In this document: piece by piece, positions 32,682 through 42,832 of the stretch | Numbering within the stretch: position 1 is the first letter of the stretch | Layout: the number at the start of each line of letters is the position of its first letter | Source of the DNA: Sphingomonas flavalba | Lineage (GTDB): Bacteria; Pseudomonadota; Alphaproteobacteria; Sphingomonadales; Sphingomonadaceae | Direction of reading: 5' to 3' | Assembly: GCF_004796535.1 (NCBI RefSeq) | Contig: NZ_SPHY01000002.1 | Span: forward strand, 186,001-250,000 | DNA: 64,000 bases | Made by a program: the position numbers and the translations under genes | The notes under the pieces: generated by a model | What the model was told of the DNA's origin: nothing | The model's database searches: none | What the model saw: the letters and a program-made list of their open reading frames with translations, nothing else

Positions 32682-33989
32682 ATCGGTACCCGCCGTCCCG
32701 ATCGACGCATCGATCAGCCCGGAACGCATCATCAGCCAGAACAGCAATATTCCCGGCACCGCCGCCAGCGTGGTCAGCAGATAGAAATTCACATAGCCGA
32801 AGCCTTCGAGCAGCGCCCCGGCAGTCGTGCCGGTCAGGAAGCGCCCGACGACACTCGCCGCCGCCGAGATCAGCGCATATTGCGCGGCGGTGAAGCGCAG
32901 GTCGGTCAACGCCGAGAAATAGGCGACCACCGTCACCCCGCCGACGCCGCTGGCGAAGTTCTCGAAGCCGATCGCCGCCGCCATCCCGGCATTGCTGTGG
33001 CCGGCCGCCGCCAACGCGGCAAAGCTGAGGTTCGACACCGCCATCAGGATCAGGCTGAGCAACACCGATCGCTTCATCCCCATCCGCGCGTAGACGATGC
33101 CGCCGACGAAGATGCCGATCAGATAGGCCCAGAAGCCCAGACCGACATCGTAGAGCGCGATCTCGTCGTTGGTGAATCCAAGCCAGTCGAACAGCAGCCG
33201 CAGCGTCAGATTGGCGAGCGTGTCGCCGATCTTGTGGAGGAGGATGAACAGCAGAACGAGAAACGCCCCCTGCCGACGGAAGAACTCGACCAGCGGCCCC
33301 GAAATCGCCTGCCAGCTTTCCGCCAGCCCGTGCCTGCCACCCGGCGCGCGGTGCCGCTCCGGCTCTCCGGCGATCAGCCCGGCCAGCATCGCCGGCAGCG
33401 CCAGCGCCGCGCAGGCGAGATAGGCCGCCTCCCACCCGATCCGCGCCGCAACCACCAGCGCGATCGCCCCGGCGCCCGCCGATCCGATTCGCCAGCCATA
33501 CTGCGACATGCCAGACCCGACGCCCAGTTGCTCCGGCTTCAGCAGTTCGATCCGATAGGCGTCGATGACGATGTCGAACGTCGCGCCGGCGATGCCGACC
33601 AGCACCGCCGCATAGGCGGTCTGCAACAGGCTCGTCTTGGGATCGACCAGTGCCAGATTGGCGACCGCCGCCATCACCAGAACCCCGGCAAAGATCAGCC
33701 AGGACACGCGCTGGCCCAGCCGCCCGATCAGCGGCAAGCGCACGCCGTCGACCACCCAGGCCCACAGGAATTTCAGGTTGTAGACCAGGAAGGCCAGGCT
33801 GAACGCCGTCACCGCTTTCTTGTCGATGCCGTCCTGCGCCAGCCGGGTGGTTAGCGTCGCGCCGATCATCGCATAGGGAAAACCGGACGATATGCCGAGG
33901 AACAACGCCGCCAACGGCGCCTTCTCCAGATAGGGCTTCACCGATTCGATCAGGGATGGCCGCGTGGCCTGCGAAGGATTGGACGCCAT
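32658..33989 (-). CDS. ampG: AmpG-family muropeptide MFS transporter
   Basis: 443 residues, 12 transmembrane helices. The N-terminal GISSGFPYAMIGATLTTRL and NLKFLWAWVVDGVRLP are typical of AmpG permeases, which import GlcNAc-anhydroMurNAc peptides for recycling. It would feed the LD-carboxypeptidase, Mur ligase and AmpD-like amidase encoded at 0.8-4.1 kb, though it is 30 kb away. ATG at 33989; divergent from the Rieske oxygenase gene. Confidence 0.85.
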   Translation of the reverse strand: MASNPSQATRPSLIESVKPYLEKAPLAALFLGISSGFPYAMIGATLTTRLAQDGIDKKAVTAFSLAFLVYNLKFLWAWVVDGVRLPLIGRLGQRVSWLIFAGVLVMAAVANLALVDPKTSLLQTAYAAVLVGIAGATFDIVIDAYRIELLKPEQLGVGSGMSQYGWRIGSAGAGAIALVVAARIGWEAAYLACAALALPAMLAGLIAGEPERHRAPGGRHGLAESWQAISGPLVEFFRRQGAFLVLLFILLHKIGDTLANLTLRLLFDWLGFTNDEIALYDVGLGFWAYLIGIFVGGIVYARMGMKRSVLLSLILMAVSNLSFAALAAAGHSNAGMAAAIGFENFASGVGGVTVVAYFSALTDLRFTAAQYALISAAASVVGRFLTGTTAGALLEGFGYVNFYLLTTLAAVPGILLFWLMMRSGLIDASIGTAGTDSGKERPA

Positions 33990-34073
33990 CGGCGGAAGTG
34001 AGCGGCCCCGCCCGGCCCCGTCAAGTCGGAACCTCCCTTGCCGTTCACGTCAACAAGGATCATCCTGCCGGCC

Positions 34074-35210
34074 ATGACCGTGCCCATGCCCACCGCCGGC
34101 CAGCTCGCGCTCGCAGACCGCATCACTCATGGCGGGGCCGCGCCTGCCGCTGCGATCAGCCGCGTCGCCGCCGCCGCCTACACCGACCCGGCGCGCTGGG
34201 CGGCGGAGAAAGCGGCGCTTTTCGACCGGCTACCGCAGGTCATCGCTCCATCCGCTCTGCTTCCCCAGCCGAATACCGCGGTGCCCCATGACGGCTTCGG
34301 CAAGCCATTGCTCATCACCCGTGACGCCGATGGCCGTGCTCATGTTTTCATGAACGTCTGCCGTCATCGCGGTACGCGGTTGGTCGAGGGGACGACGGCG
34401 CAGCACGCCCCGCGTCTGGTCTGCCCCTATCATGCCTGGAGCTACGCGCTCGACGGCCGACTGGTCGGCCTGCCCCGCGCCGACAGCTTCCCCGGCCTCG
34501 ACAAGGTGGGCTACGGGCTGGTCGAGCTGCCCAGCCGCGAAATCGGCGGGCTTATCTGGTTCGCCTTCGCCACGGATGCCGATTTCACTGCCGCAGAGGC
34601 GGTCGGCCCGGATTTCGACGCGTTCGCGCTCGGCGCGCTACACCTGTTCAGGCGCCATACCCACGACGTCGCCGCGAACTGGAAGCTGATCATGGACGCG
34701 TTTCTGGAAAGCTATCATGTCCAGCGGTTGCATGCCGAGACGATCGGTCCGTTCTTCAAGGATGGGGTAACCGCCGCCGATACGATCGGCCCCCATCAGC
34801 GCTCGGCAGTCGGGCGGGTGGCGGATCTGGCGGCACTCGACCCCGGCGATTGGCCGGCGCTGCGCTCCGCCGTCACCTTCGCCTATCAGCTATTCCCCGC
34901 GACGGTGATCGTCATCAGTCCCGACTACGTGAACCTGATGGTGCTGATGCCACGCGGCCATGACCGCGTTCTGGTCGAGGATTTCATGCTGATCCCGGCG
35001 GCGCCCGCGACCGACAAGGCCCGCGACCATTGGCAACGCAGTTGGGAGCTTCTCGATACCGGCGTGTTCGGCGGCGAGGACTTTCGCGCCGCCATGCTCG
35101 GCCAGCAGGGCCTGGAAGCCGGCGCGATCGAACAATTGACGCTGGGTACGCTGGAAAGCGGCGTCCGCCATTTCCACGACGAGGTCGAATCGCGGCTCAA
35201 TACAGGCTGA
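34074..35210 (+). CDS. Rieske-type aromatic ring-hydroxylating oxygenase, alpha subunit
   Basis: 378 residues. Rieske [2Fe-2S] ligands C96-x-H98 and C117-x2-H120, and the mononuclear iron site in [19 protein letters not shown] (bridging E212, H215, H220). These enzymes add O2 to aromatic or quaternary-amine substrates. No reductase, ferredoxin or beta subunit gene is adjacent, so it must use partners from elsewhere. ATG 34074 was preferred over an in-frame ATG 12 codons upstream. Substrate cannot be told; overlaps the convergent receiver gene by 14 nt. Confidence 0.85.
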   Translation: MTVPMPTAGQLALADRITHGGAAPAAAISRVAAAAYTDPARWAAEKAALFDRLPQVIAPSALLPQPNTAVPHDGFGKPLLITRDADGRAHVFMNVCRHRGTRLVEGTTAQHAPRLVCPYHAWSYALDGRLVGLPRADSFPGLDKVGYGLVELPSREIGGLIWFAFATDADFTAAEAVGPDFDAFALGALHLFRRHTHDVAANWKLIMDAFLESYHVQRLHAETIGPFFKDGVTAADTIGPHQRSAVGRVADLAALDPGDWPALRSAVTFAYQLFPATVIVISPDYVNLMVLMPRGHDRVLVEDFMLIPAAPATDKARDHWQRSWELLDTGVFGGEDFRAAMLGQQGLEAGAIEQLTLGTLESGVRHFHDEVESRLNTG

Positions 35211-35616
35211 GGCCGGCGGGCAATTGCTCCGGGGTTTCACCACGCATCACCGCCTGCACCGTATCGATCACCTGCCGCAACTGGCGATGGCCATAGGGCT
35301 TGGCCAGACAGCCGATGGCGAATTGCCGCGCGTCCGGCGGACAGGCGCCGGTGACGAACAGCGTGGCGATCCCGCGCGCATGCGCCGCTTGCGCCACCGC
35401 CACCCCATCGCCGTCATCGGACAGCGAGACATCGGCTAGCACCAGATCGATCTGTTCGGCTGCGATCACCGCGAGCGCCTGCGCGACACTGTCGACGGTC
35501 GCTACCACCTGATAACCCTGCTCGATCAGGAAATGCTCGCTGTCGAACGCAACCAGCGGCTCGTCCTCGACGATCAACACCCGCTCGATCATCCGCGCCT
35601 TTCGGTCAAACAGCAT
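35197..35616 (-). CDS. Orphan single-domain response regulator
   Basis: 139 residues, receiver domain: acid pair in IVEDEP, phosphoacceptor D62 ([12 protein letters not shown]), T in FVTGA, and K in LAKPYG. No output domain. Both ATG 35616 and ATG 35592 ([11 protein letters not shown]) have nearby ribosome-binding motifs. No kinase gene is adjacent, so its input is unknown. Confidence 0.78.
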   Translation of the reverse strand: MLFDRKARMIERVLIVEDEPLVAFDSEHFLIEQGYQVVATVDSVAQALAVIAAEQIDLVLADVSLSDDGDGVAVAQAAHARGIATLFVTGACPPDARQFAIGCLAKPYGHRQLRQVIDTVQAVMRGETPEQLPAGLSLY

Positions 35617-35756
35617 TGCCGCTCCGTCCCGTTTGGGCCATTGCCGCGCTTGGCCAGCCTTGCGCGACATCGCCCGCCGGGGAAGACAACGCCGCAGGCG
35701 CCGGTTCGTCGCACCCGCACCCCGGCCCCGTGTGAATTTTTCGAAGGACAAGGTTG

Positions 35757-36530
35757 ATGCCGCCGCCCCGTCGCCAGAAACCCACCCAGCCCCGCCGTTC
35801 TGCGGTGGAGAGCGGCGACCAGCGTATCGCCAAGCTGCTCGCCCGCGCCGGAGTCGCATCGCGGCGAGAGGTCGAACGGATGATCGCCGAAGGCCGGATC
35901 GCTCTCGACGGCAAGGTGCTCGATACCCCGGCGACCATTCTCGCTTCACTGAAAGGCGTGACAGTTGACGGCAAGCAGGTGGCGCCGGCGGCGCCCGCCC
36001 GGCTGTTCCGCTACCACAAGGCCGCCGGCCTGCTGACAACGGAGCGCGACCCGAAAGGCCGGCCGACGATCTACACCCGCCTGCCCGACGGCCTGCCGCG
36101 GGTAATGCCGGTCGGCCGCCTTGACCTCAGCACGGAAGGGTTGCTGCTGCTCACCACCGACGGTGGCCTCAAACGCCAACTGGAACTGCCGGCAACCGGA
36201 GTTGAACGGACCTACCGCGCCCGCGCCTATGGCCAGGTCAGCCAGGCGGCGCTGGAGGACCTGATCGAGGGGGTGACGATCGATGGCGTCCGCTACGGAT
36301 CGATCGACGCGAATCTGGAACGCCGGACCGGCGCCAATGTCTGGATCGAACTGAAGCTGCGCGAGGGCAAGAACCGCGAGGTGCGCCGCGTACTGGAGCA
36401 TCTGGGCCTGAAGGTGTCGCGCCTGATCCGTACCGCCTATGGCCCGTTCGCGCTCACCGACCTGCCGGTCGGGGCGGTGGACGAAGTCCGCCCGCACGAT
36501 CTTGCCGCCTTCCGAAAGACGCTGGGCTGA
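35757..36530 (+). CDS. rRNA pseudouridine synthase (RsuA/RluB family)
   Basis: 257 residues. Basic N-terminus (RRQKPTQPRR), S4 domain (IAKLLARAGVASRREVER), then the synthase domain with catalytic D in GRLDLSTEGLLLLT. RluB modifies 23S rRNA U2605; RsuA 16S U516. The sequence leans to RluB (YKAAGLLTTERDPKGRPT-like). ATG 35757 has AAGG just upstream. Followed at once by rsmD (1-nt overlap TGATG). Confidence 0.9.
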   Translation: MPPPRRQKPTQPRRSAVESGDQRIAKLLARAGVASRREVERMIAEGRIALDGKVLDTPATILASLKGVTVDGKQVAPAAPARLFRYHKAAGLLTTERDPKGRPTIYTRLPDGLPRVMPVGRLDLSTEGLLLLTTDGGLKRQLELPATGVERTYRARAYGQVSQAALEDLIEGVTIDGVRYGSIDANLERRTGANVWIELKLREGKNREVRRVLEHLGLKVSRLIRTAYGPFALTDLPVGAVDEVRPHDLAAFRKTLG

Positions 36531-37048
36531 TGCGCGTCATTGCCGGCACCTGGCGCGGACGGTCGCTGACCGCTCCGGCTGGCCAGGCCACCCGCCCGAC
36601 CAGCGACCGCACCCGCGAGGCGCTGTTCTCCATGCTGGCGAGCCGGCTGGGGACGTTCGAGGGGCTGCGCGCCCTAGACCTGTTCGCCGGCAGCGGTGCG
36701 CTGGGCTTTGAGGCGCTGTCGCGCGGCGCCGCCCACTGCACCTTCGTCGAGCAGGATTCGGCGGCGATTGCCGCGATCCGCGCCAATGCGGCCAAACTGG
36801 GCGCCACGGTGGATATCCGCGTCCAATCGGCCACCGCCTTGGCGGGCGGGCCGTTCGACCTGATCTTCGCCGACGCGCCGTATGGCAGCGGCCTTGCGCA
36901 GCAGGCGCTGACGCAGGTGGTCCTGGCCCCCGGCGGCTGGGCCAGCATCGAAACTGCGCGGGACGAAGCAGTTACCGTTCCCGGCTTCGTCGTCGCCGCG
37001 GAGCGGACGCACGGCAAGGCCCGACTGACCCTGCTGCAACCGGCGTGA
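36530..37048 (+). CDS. rsmD: 16S rRNA (guanine(966)-N(2))-methyltransferase
   Basis: 172 residues. MRVIAGTWRGRSLTAP, SDRTREALFSML, SAM motif DLFAGSGALGFEALSRGA, and the catalytic motif as DAPYG, where most RsmD have DPPY/F. It methylates G966. Coupled to the pseudouridine synthase upstream, both acting on ribosomal RNA. Confidence 0.94.
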   Translation: MRVIAGTWRGRSLTAPAGQATRPTSDRTREALFSMLASRLGTFEGLRALDLFAGSGALGFEALSRGAAHCTFVEQDSAAIAAIRANAAKLGATVDIRVQSATALAGGPFDLIFADAPYGSGLAQQALTQVVLAPGGWASIETARDEAVTVPGFVVAAERTHGKARLTLLQPA

Positions 37049-37112
37049 TCCGGCCGCGCCGTGCCGCCGGCTGCCGTTGCGCTTGCCGCCACTGTTCCCT
37101 AACTGTTCGCCA

Positions 37113-39386
37113 ATGACTCTCCCCGCCCCTTCACCGGACGACCCGCCCTATCTGGCCGGCCTCAACGGACCGCAGCGGCAGGCGGTGCTGACCACCGACG
37201 GCCCGGTGCTGGTGCTGGCTGGCGCCGGGACCGGCAAGACGGCGGCGCTGACCGCGCGCCTCGCCCACCTGCTCTACACCCGCAAGGCCTGGCCGTCGGA
37301 ACTGCTCGCCGTCACCTTCACCAACCGCGCGGCTCGGGAGATGCGCGAGCGCGTCGGCCGACTGGTCGGCGAAGCGGTGGAAGGGATGCCCTGGCTCGGC
37401 ACCTTCCACGCGATCGGCGCGAAGATGCTCCGCCGCCACGCCGAACTGGTCGGGCTGGAAAGCAATTTCACCATCCTCGACACCGACGATCAGCTGCGGC
37501 TGATGAAGCAGCTGATCCAGTCCGCGAATATCGACGAAAAGCGCTGGCCCGCGCGCCAGCTCGGTGGGCTGATCGACCGGTGGAAGAACAGGGGCTGGAC
37601 CCCGGCGGATGTTGATTCCGGCGAAGCGGCGGGTTTCGCCGACGGTGCCGGCCAGCGCCTGTACGCCGCCTATCAGGACCGGCTGCGGGCGTTGAACGCG
37701 TGCGATTTCGGCGATCTGCTGCTCCACATGCTGACCATCCTGAAACGCGACCGGGCGGTGCTCGCCCGCTATCAGGAGCGGTTCCGCTACATTCTAGTCG
37801 ACGAATATCAGGATACCAACAGCGCCCAGTATCTGTGGCTGCGCCTGCTCGCGCAGGAACGGAAGAATATCTGCTGCGTCGGCGACGACGACCAGTCGAT
37901 CTATTCATGGCGCGGGGCGGAGGTCGCCAACATCCTGCGCTTCGAGCTGGATTTCCCCGGCGCGACGATCATCCGGCTGGAGCAGAATTACCGCTCCACC
38001 CCGCATATTCTCGCCGCCGCATCAGCCGTCATCGCCCATAACGGCAGCCGCCTAGGCAAGACGCTATGGACCGAGGCCGACGCCGGCGAGAAGGTGCAGG
38101 TTCTGGGCGTATGGGACGGGCCGGAGGAGGCGCGTCGCGTCGGCGAGTTGATTGAGGACGGTCAGCGCCGGGGCGAGCCGCTCGATCAGCACGCCATCCT
38201 CGTCCGCGCCCAGCACCAGACCCGCGAGTTCGAGGACCGTTTCATCTCGATCGGCCTGCCCTATCGCATCGTCGGCGGCTTCCGCTTCTACGAGCGCGCC
38301 GAGATCCGCGATGCGCTTGCCTATCTCCGCTTGGTCAACCAGCCGGCTGACGACCTGGCGTTCGAACGGATCATCAACGTGCCGAAGCGCGGTCTTGGCG
38401 CCAAGGCGGTCGAGACCATCCACCGCGCCGCGCGCGCCACGGACATGCCCCTTGCGGTGGCCGCCGCCCAATTGCTTGACAGCGACGAACTGACTGCCGC
38501 GGCCCGCCGCTCCCTTGGCAGCTTCGTCGCGGCAATCGCGCGCTGGCGCGACATGGCGCAAAGCCTGCCGCACCCGGAACTGGCACGGCAGATACTGGAG
38601 GAATCGGGCTATACCGCGATGCTCCAGGCCGACCGCACGGCGGAATCGGCGGGGCGGCTCGAAAACCTGACCGAGCTGGTTCGGGCGATGGAGGAATACG
38701 AAACGCTCGGCGCCTTCCTGGAGCATGTCAGCCTGGTCATGGACAATGACGCGCGCGCCGACGAGGCGAAGGTGACGATCATGACCATCCACGCCGCCAA
38801 GGGGCTGGAATTCCCGACTGTCTATCTTGCGGGGTGGGAAGAAGGCATTTTTCCGTCGCAGCGCGCGCTGGACGAGGGCGGCCTGGCCGCGCTGGAGGAG
38901 GAGCGCCGCCTTGCCTATGTTGCGCTAACCCGGGCGCGGCGGCAGGCGATTATCCTCCACGCCGCGAACCGCCGCATCTACGGCCAGTGGACCAGCGCGA
39001 TCCCGTCGCGCTTCGTCGACGAACTACCCGCCGAGCATATCGACGTGCAGACCAGCATGACCGGTGGCGAAAGCTTGTGGCGCGCCAACTGGTCCGGCCA
39101 TTCCGACCCGTTCGCCAACGTCGCACGCGCCACGGGACGCGGGCCCGGCTGGCAGCGCGCCGCAACCGGTGGCTCACCTCGCGCGCCTGCCCGTGTCGTC
39201 GAGGCTCGTACCAGCGCTGTCAGCCTCGGCAACAAGGGACGCAGTGACCTTGCCGTCGGCATGCGCGTGTTCCATCAGAAATTCGGCTATGGCCGGATTG
39301 ACGCGATCGAAGGCAACAAGCTGGAGATCCAGTTCGAGCAGGCTGGATCGAAACGGGTGATTGACAGCTTCGTTACCGTTGCCTGA
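37113..39386 (+). CDS. UvrD/PcrA-type superfamily 1 DNA helicase
   Basis: 757 residues. Walker A GAGTGKTAALT, TFHAIGAKML, Walker B DEYQDTN, QSIYSWRGAE, KGLEFPTVYLAGWEEG, YVALTRARR, and a C-terminal tudor-like module (VGMRVFHQKFGYGRIDAIEGNKLEIQF). A 3'-5' helicase for excision and mismatch repair. ATG 37113 (MTLPAPSPD) chosen, 64 nt after rsmD. Confidence 0.95.
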   Translation: MTLPAPSPDDPPYLAGLNGPQRQAVLTTDGPVLVLAGAGTGKTAALTARLAHLLYTRKAWPSELLAVTFTNRAAREMRERVGRLVGEAVEGMPWLGTFHAIGAKMLRRHAELVGLESNFTILDTDDQLRLMKQLIQSANIDEKRWPARQLGGLIDRWKNRGWTPADVDSGEAAGFADGAGQRLYAAYQDRLRALNACDFGDLLLHMLTILKRDRAVLARYQERFRYILVDEYQDTNSAQYLWLRLLAQERKNICCVGDDDQSIYSWRGAEVANILRFELDFPGATIIRLEQNYRSTPHILAAASAVIAHNGSRLGKTLWTEADAGEKVQVLGVWDGPEEARRVGELIEDGQRRGEPLDQHAILVRAQHQTREFEDRFISIGLPYRIVGGFRFYERAEIRDALAYLRLVNQPADDLAFERIINVPKRGLGAKAVETIHRAARATDMPLAVAAAQLLDSDELTAAARRSLGSFVAAIARWRDMAQSLPHPELARQILEESGYTAMLQADRTAESAGRLENLTELVRAMEEYETLGAFLEHVSLVMDNDARADEAKVTIMTIHAAKGLEFPTVYLAGWEEGIFPSQRALDEGGLAALEEERRLAYVALTRARRQAIILHAANRRIYGQWTSAIPSRFVDELPAEHIDVQTSMTGGESLWRANWSGHSDPFANVARATGRGPGWQRAATGGSPRAPARVVEARTSAVSLGNKGRSDLAVGMRVFHQKFGYGRIDAIEGNKLEIQFEQAGSKRVIDSFVTVA

Positions 39387-39434
39387 CGGCCGATCCGGCT
39401 TCCCTATTGCGGGCGAAGTCGTAAAGGTCGCTGC

Positions 39435-40592
39435 ATGCTGACAGCCTCAAAAGCAGACCGCATGATCCGCGAAGGTGTTGCCGCCCTTCAACGCGGCGAT
39501 GCGCCCACGGCATTGCGCCTGTTCCACGCCGCAAAGGACACGCCCGGCGTGCCGCAGCCGCATATCCTGATCGCGCGTGCGTGCCACATGCTGGGTGATG
39601 AGGCTGGTGAAGAATCCGCCCTGGATCTCGTTCTGGCCGAGCGGCCGCGCGATGTTCGCGCCCTCCTGATGAAAGGCGAACGGCGGGCGGGGCAAGGCGA
39701 CGACCGCGCCGCAACCGCCTTCTACAAGATTGCGCTTGCCAGCGCGCGGGCGAGTGGCCCCCCACCCGCCGGGCTTGTTGCAGATCTGCGCCGTGCGGAA
39801 TCCTATCTGGCTGGCGCGATGGAGCGCTATCAGGCTCATCTCGCTGAACAACTGGCAGGCGCAGGTTTTTCACCCACCTGGCAAGCGCCGCGCGTAAGGC
39901 AGGCGCTGGACATTCTGCTGGGCAAGCGAGGCGTCTATCTTCAACAGCCGAACAGCTTCTATTTTCCCGGCCTGCCCAACATCGAATTCTACGAGCGCAG
40001 CGATTTTCCATGGCTCGCCACCCTGGAGGCAGCCGCCCCCGCCATTCGCGCCGAACTCGAAGCGGTCATCCACGCCGATGGCGCCTTTCCACCGTATGTA
40101 GAGGCTCATCCCGATCGACCGCCGCCGCCCAATCCGTTATTGAACGACCCGAGCTGGGGCGCCTTCTATCTGTGGCGCGGTGGGGCGCCTGTCGCGGACA
40201 ATGCCGCACGCTGTCCGGTAACGATGGCCGCATTGGAAGCCGCACCGCTTCCCAGAATTGACGGGCGTTCGCCGATGGCCTTGTTCTCGCTGCTGAAGCC
40301 GGGGACCCACATTCGGCCGCATCACGGACTGCTCAACACCCGGCTGATCTGCCATATTCCGATCATCACCGCGCCGGATTGCGCGTTGCGCGTTGGCGCC
40401 GAGACCCGCGAATGGCGTGACGGCGAAGCGTTGGTGTTCGACGATTCAATCGAGCATGAGGCATGGAATCGCGGGGACCGGACGCGGGTGGTGCTGCTCT
40501 TCGAAATCTGGCGCCCGGAACTTTCCGGCGAAGAACGCTCTGCCCTTACCGCGTTGTTCGAAGCAATCAGCGTTTATGACACTACTGAATAG
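39435..40592 (+). CDS. TPR-containing aspartyl/asparaginyl beta-hydroxylase family protein
   Basis: 385 residues. About 140 residues of TPR-like helices (IREGVAALQRGDAPTALRLFHAA), then the cupin-type 2-oxoglutarate dioxygenase domain with LKPGTHIRPHHGLLNTRLICH and DDSIEHEAWNRGDRTRVVLLFE, which carry the iron histidines. Substrate in bacteria is not known; some resemble LpxO, others protein hydroxylases. Its last 17 nt overlap the MFS gene. Confidence 0.82.
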   Translation: MLTASKADRMIREGVAALQRGDAPTALRLFHAAKDTPGVPQPHILIARACHMLGDEAGEESALDLVLAERPRDVRALLMKGERRAGQGDDRAATAFYKIALASARASGPPPAGLVADLRRAESYLAGAMERYQAHLAEQLAGAGFSPTWQAPRVRQALDILLGKRGVYLQQPNSFYFPGLPNIEFYERSDFPWLATLEAAAPAIRAELEAVIHADGAFPPYVEAHPDRPPPPNPLLNDPSWGAFYLWRGGAPVADNAARCPVTMAALEAAPLPRIDGRSPMALFSLLKPGTHIRPHHGLLNTRLICHIPIITAPDCALRVGAETREWRDGEALVFDDSIEHEAWNRGDRTRVVLLFEIWRPELSGEERSALTALFEAISVYDTTE

Positions 40593-41901
40593 CCGCGGCT
40601 CCTTACCAAAGACGGATGCTGCGCCGACGCTTCCCCATCCCTTCGCCTTCCCGGCCTTCCGTGCCTATTTCGTCGCGCGGTTGACGGCGACGCTGGCGCA
40701 GATGGCGATGGTGATCGTCATCGGCTGGCAGGTGTACGACATCGCGCGCGGCAAGCTCGGCATGACGCCGAAGGAAGCGGCGTTTCAACTCGGGCTGGTC
40801 GGCGTCGCGCAATTCCTGCCACTGTTACTGCTGACGCTGGTCGTCGGCTGGGTGGCCGACCGGATCGACCGGCGCTGGATCGCCCGCGCGGCCGTCTGCC
40901 TGGAATTGGGCTGCGCGCTGGCGCTGATGCTGCTGACCTGGACCGATACGATCAGCTTGCCGGCGATCTTCGCCGTTGCCGCCCTGCTCGGAGTGGCCCG
41001 CGCCTTTGCCGGGCCGGCGTTGCAGGCGCTGGCGCCCAATCTGGTGCCGCCGCCGGTGCTGCCGACCGCGATCGCGATGAGTTCGATCGCCTGGCAGGCG
41101 GGCGCGGTATTCGGCCCCGCGCTGGGCGGCCTGCTCTATGCGCGCTCCCATGCCCTGCCTTATGAGATGTCGGCGCTGTTGTTCACCGCCTCGTTCCTCG
41201 CGCTGATGCTGATCGGGCGAGTCCGCCTGCCCACCTTCGCCGCCGATTCGCCATGGCGCCAGATGATCGACGGGCTACGCTACGTCAGGCGCAACCGGCT
41301 GGTTCTCGGTGCAATCTCGCTCGATCTGTTCGCGGTGCTGCTCGGCGGCGCGACGGCCATGCTGCCGATCTACGCGCGCGACATCCTCCATGTCGGGGCC
41401 CAAGGGCTGGGCGAATTGCGCGCTGCCCCGGCGGTCGGCGCGGTGCTGACCGCACTCTGGTTTTCCTGGCGCCCGCTCAGATATCACGTCGGCGTCAAGC
41501 TGCTGGTCGGCGTCGCGGTATTCGGCGGTGCGACGGTGGTATTCGGCTTTTCCCGCTCGATGCCGCTGTCGCTGGCGATGCTGACCCTGCTCGGCGCCGC
41601 CGACATGCTGTCCGTCTATGTTCGTCAGTCGCTGATCCAGATCTACACGCCGGATGCGATGCGCGGCCGGGTCGGCGCTGTTTCTACCCTGTTCGTATCC
41701 GGCTCGAACGAGCTGGGCGAAGCGGAGTCCGGCTTTCTCGCCGCGCTGATCGGCCCGGTCGCCGCCGTCGTCGCGGGGGGCGCCGGCGCGATAGCAGTTG
41801 CCATTTTGTGGGCCCGCTGGTTTCCCGAACTGCGCAACGCCTATACATTCGATCCGCCCGCGTCCTTGGAGGACGTTCCGATCAAGGAGACCGTTACATG
41901 A
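40576..41901 (+). CDS. MFS transporter (MFS_3/EntS-like)
   Basis: 441 residues, 12 transmembrane helices, starting [33 protein letters not shown], with motif A-like [17 protein letters not shown]. The family exports siderophores, drugs or other small molecules. Starts inside the hydroxylase gene at 40576 and overlaps cysK by 4 nt. Substrate unknown. Confidence 0.85.
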   Translation: MTLLNSRGSLPKTDAAPTLPHPFAFPAFRAYFVARLTATLAQMAMVIVIGWQVYDIARGKLGMTPKEAAFQLGLVGVAQFLPLLLLTLVVGWVADRIDRRWIARAAVCLELGCALALMLLTWTDTISLPAIFAVAALLGVARAFAGPALQALAPNLVPPPVLPTAIAMSSIAWQAGAVFGPALGGLLYARSHALPYEMSALLFTASFLALMLIGRVRLPTFAADSPWRQMIDGLRYVRRNRLVLGAISLDLFAVLLGGATAMLPIYARDILHVGAQGLGELRAAPAVGAVLTALWFSWRPLRYHVGVKLLVGVAVFGGATVVFGFSRSMPLSLAMLTLLGAADMLSVYVRQSLIQIYTPDAMRGRVGAVSTLFVSGSNELGEAESGFLAALIGPVAAVVAGGAGAIAVAILWARWFPELRNAYTFDPPASLEDVPIKETVT

Positions 41902-42818
41902 AGGCCGAGAGCATTCTCGACACCATCGGCAATACCCCCCATGTCCGCATGCGCCGGCTGTTCGGCGACGCGGAGGTGTGGATCAAGTCGGAACGCACCA
42001 ACCCCGGCGGGTCGATCAAAGACCGCATCGCATTGTCGATGATCGAGGATGCCGAGCGTTCGGGCGCGCTGAAGCCGGGTGGCACGATCGTCGAGCCGAC
42101 CAGCGGCAACACCGGCATCGGCCTCGCCATGGTCGCGGCGGTCAAGGGCTATCGGCTGATCCTGGTCATGCCGGAAAGCATGTCGCTGGAGCGGCGGCGA
42201 CTGATGCTCGCCTATGGCGCGAGCTTCGATCTGACGCCGCGCGACAAGGGCATGAAGGGCGCGATCGAGCGCGCGATCGAACTGGTCGAGGGCACGCCCG
42301 GCGCCTGGATGCCGCAGCAGTTCGAGAATCCGGCCAATGTTGCCGTTCACGCCCGGACCACGGCGGAGGAAATCCTCGCCGACTTCCGCGATACGCCGAT
42401 CGATGTGATCATTACCGGCGTCGGCACCGGCGGCCACATCAGCGGCGTCGCCGAGCGGCTGAAGCCGGAATGGCCGGGTCTAAAGGTCTTCGCCGTAGAG
42501 CCGGCGCTGTCACCGGTGATCTCCGGTGGCCGCCCCGGCCCGCACCCGATCCAGGGGCTGGGTGCCGGTTTCATCCCGGACAACCTTCACACCAAGGCGA
42601 TCGACGGCACCATTCTGGTCGACGCCAACGACTCGAAGGAAATGGCCCGCCGCGCCGCGCGTGAGGAAGGCATGCTGGTCGGTATCTCGTCCGGGGCGAC
42701 GCTGGTCGCGATCGCGCAGAAGCTGAAGGACCTGCCCGCCGGCACCCGCGTCCTCGGCTTCAACTACGACACTGGCGAGCGCTATCTGTCGCTGCCTGAT
42801 TTCCTGCCGGAAGGGTAG
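41898..42818 (+). CDS. cysK: Cysteine synthase A (O-acetylserine sulfhydrylase)
   Basis: 306 residues. PLP lysine K41 in [35 protein letters not shown], and SSGATLVA. It makes cysteine from O-acetylserine and sulfide. A clear AAGGAG ribosome-binding site precedes ATG 41898, which overlaps the transporter stop as ATGA. Confidence 0.95.
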   Translation: MKAESILDTIGNTPHVRMRRLFGDAEVWIKSERTNPGGSIKDRIALSMIEDAERSGALKPGGTIVEPTSGNTGIGLAMVAAVKGYRLILVMPESMSLERRRLMLAYGASFDLTPRDKGMKGAIERAIELVEGTPGAWMPQQFENPANVAVHARTTAEEILADFRDTPIDVIITGVGTGGHISGVAERLKPEWPGLKVFAVEPALSPVISGGRPGPHPIQGLGAGFIPDNLHTKAIDGTILVDANDSKEMARRAAREEGMLVGISSGATLVAIAQKLKDLPAGTRVLGFNYDTGERYLSLPDFLPEG

Positions 42819-42832
42819 GCGGCGGCACCCGG

